Shown one piece after another: positions 6,134-6,678 of a stretch of DNA of 6,678 nt; position 1 is the first letter of the stretch; each line of letters starts with the position of its first letter. Origin of the DNA: Candidatus Omnitrophota bacterium (GTDB lineage Bacteria > Omnitrophota > Gorgyraeia > Gygaellales > Profunditerraquicolaceae); contig JAKQSG010000013.1 of the NCBI GenBank assembly GCA_029563245.1, positions 1 to 6,678 of the forward strand, given 5' to 3'. The notes beneath the pieces were generated by a model. The model had not been told where the DNA came from. It made no database searches and was given only the letters and a program-made list of their open reading frames with translations. The position numbers and the translations under genes are program-made.

Positions 6134-6678
6134 TTATGCCATCACCATGCCGCCGTCTACAGTGATCGTCTGCCCAGTAACATAGCTAGACTCTTCTGAT
6201 GCCAGGAATAAACATACATTCGCGACATCCTCCGGCGTGCCTAATTTAGCCATCGGAATTGCCTCCATCATCTTAGATTTAACGTTTTCTGGAAGCTTAG
6301 CGGTCATATCAGTTTGTATAAAACCTGGAGCTACCGAATTGGCATTAATATTGCGTGAAGCCAATTCTTTTGCCACAGTCTTAGTAAGAGCGATTATCCC
6401 TGCTTTGGAAGCGGCATAATTTGCCTGCCCCCAGTTACCCATCAACCCAATTATAGAAGCGATACTTATGATCCTTCCGCTTCTTTGCTTAATCATTGGC
6501 CGGGATACGGCCTTAATGCAGTTAAAGGTACCTTTTAGATTTACATTTATAACCGCATCCCACTCTGCCTGGGTCATTCTAAGCAAAAGATTATCCTTAG
6601 TAATCCCAGCATTGTTAACTAATATATCAACCTTTCCAAATTTGTCAAGAATTTTGTTCACCCCATCTTCCACCTTTG
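6134..6678 (-). CDS. fabG: 3-oxoacyl-[acyl-carrier-protein] reductase, 5' end outside window
   Basis: NADPH-dependent reduction of 3-oxoacyl-ACP to 3-hydroxyacyl-ACP in fatty-acid elongation; a classical short-chain dehydrogenase. About 180 C-terminal residues are present and the frame is open to the right edge. The usual length is about 245, so some 65 N-terminal residues including the TGxxxGIG cofactor loop are missing. Seen in order are VDILVNNAGITKDNLLLRM, NVNLKGTF, the catalytic-serine segment (IASIIGLMGNWGQ) and YAASKAG with the catalytic Tyr and Lys. The usual NSVAPGFIQTDMT and the C-terminal YVTGQTITVDGGMVMA follow. A GTG at 6673 is an internal valine codon, not the start. SDR proteins have many functions, but the ITKDNLLLRM and GLMGNxGQANYAASKAG signatures and the acpP-fabF neighbours make FabG secure. 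The stop lies 20 nt before acpP. Confidence 0.95.
   Translation of the reverse strand, partial: KVEDGVNKILDKFGKVDILVNNAGITKDNLLLRMTQAEWDAVINVNLKGTFNCIKAVSRPMIKQRSGRIISIASIIGLMGNWGQANYAASKAGIIALTKTVAKELASRNINANSVAPGFIQTDMTAKLPENVKSKMMEAIPMAKLGTPEDVANVCLFLASEESSYVTGQTITVDGGMVMA

Noticed and set aside
5878..6165. Serine-rich plus-strand open frame opposite acpP
   Set aside because: Its Ser-rich composition is what the reverse strand of an acidic, Glu/Asp-rich ACP gene gives.
6671..6673. GTG as start codon of the right-edge reductase
   Set aside because: The frame stays open to the window edge and the SDR cofactor-binding half is still missing, so this is an internal valine.

Overview
This window is one end-to-end, same-strand run of bacterial housekeeping biosynthesis genes, all read on the minus strand (from high to low coordinates). 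In transcription order it holds fabG (5' part outside the window), acpP, fabF, leuC, leuD, leuB, asd and truA (3' part outside the window). Coding density is very high. The only non-coding stretches are 20 nt (fabG-acpP), 83 nt (acpP-fabF), 4 nt (leuD-leuB) and 87 nt (leuB-asd), so no gene-free stretch reaches 300 bases. No RNA gene, CRISPR array, complete insertion sequence or phage gene is visible.

Right part (4546-6678): the core of type II fatty-acid synthesis, namely 3-oxoacyl-ACP reductase, acyl carrier protein and beta-ketoacyl-ACP synthase II. A terminator-like hairpin lies between acpP and fabF. It could let more acpP than downstream message accumulate. Middle (1721-4549): the two subunits of isopropylmalate isomerase and a matching isopropylmalate dehydrogenase, together the second and third steps of leucine synthesis after LeuA. 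Left part (1-1633): aspartate-semialdehyde dehydrogenase (lysine, threonine, methionine and diaminopimelate branch) and the tRNA pseudouridine synthase TruA. fabF/leuC and leuC/leuD overlap by 4 nt (ATGA), leuD/leuB are 4 nt apart, and asd/truA overlap by 22 nt. The lipid and amino-acid blocks are therefore probably one transcription unit with coupled translation. Its promoter would lie beyond the right edge.

The most unusual non-coding item is a near-perfect palindrome (18 Watson-Crick pairs, 2-nt centre) just after the leuB stop codon. Its arm begins GGGACAGCGACC. It lacks a T-run on the side facing leu transcription and looks more like a dispersed hairpin element (REP-like or RAYT/IS200-linked) than a normal terminator.

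The organism is a bacterium of moderate GC content with type II FAS, strong AAGGAGG ribosome sites, archaeal-length LeuC/LeuD and a TDH-like LeuB. This fits an uncultivated lineage such as Omnitrophota, or Nitrospirota/deltaproteobacterial relatives. That placement is inference from gene style and the palindrome, not a demonstrated assignment. I see no novel multi-gene system here. The region is mainly ordinary metabolism with a few details worth checking.
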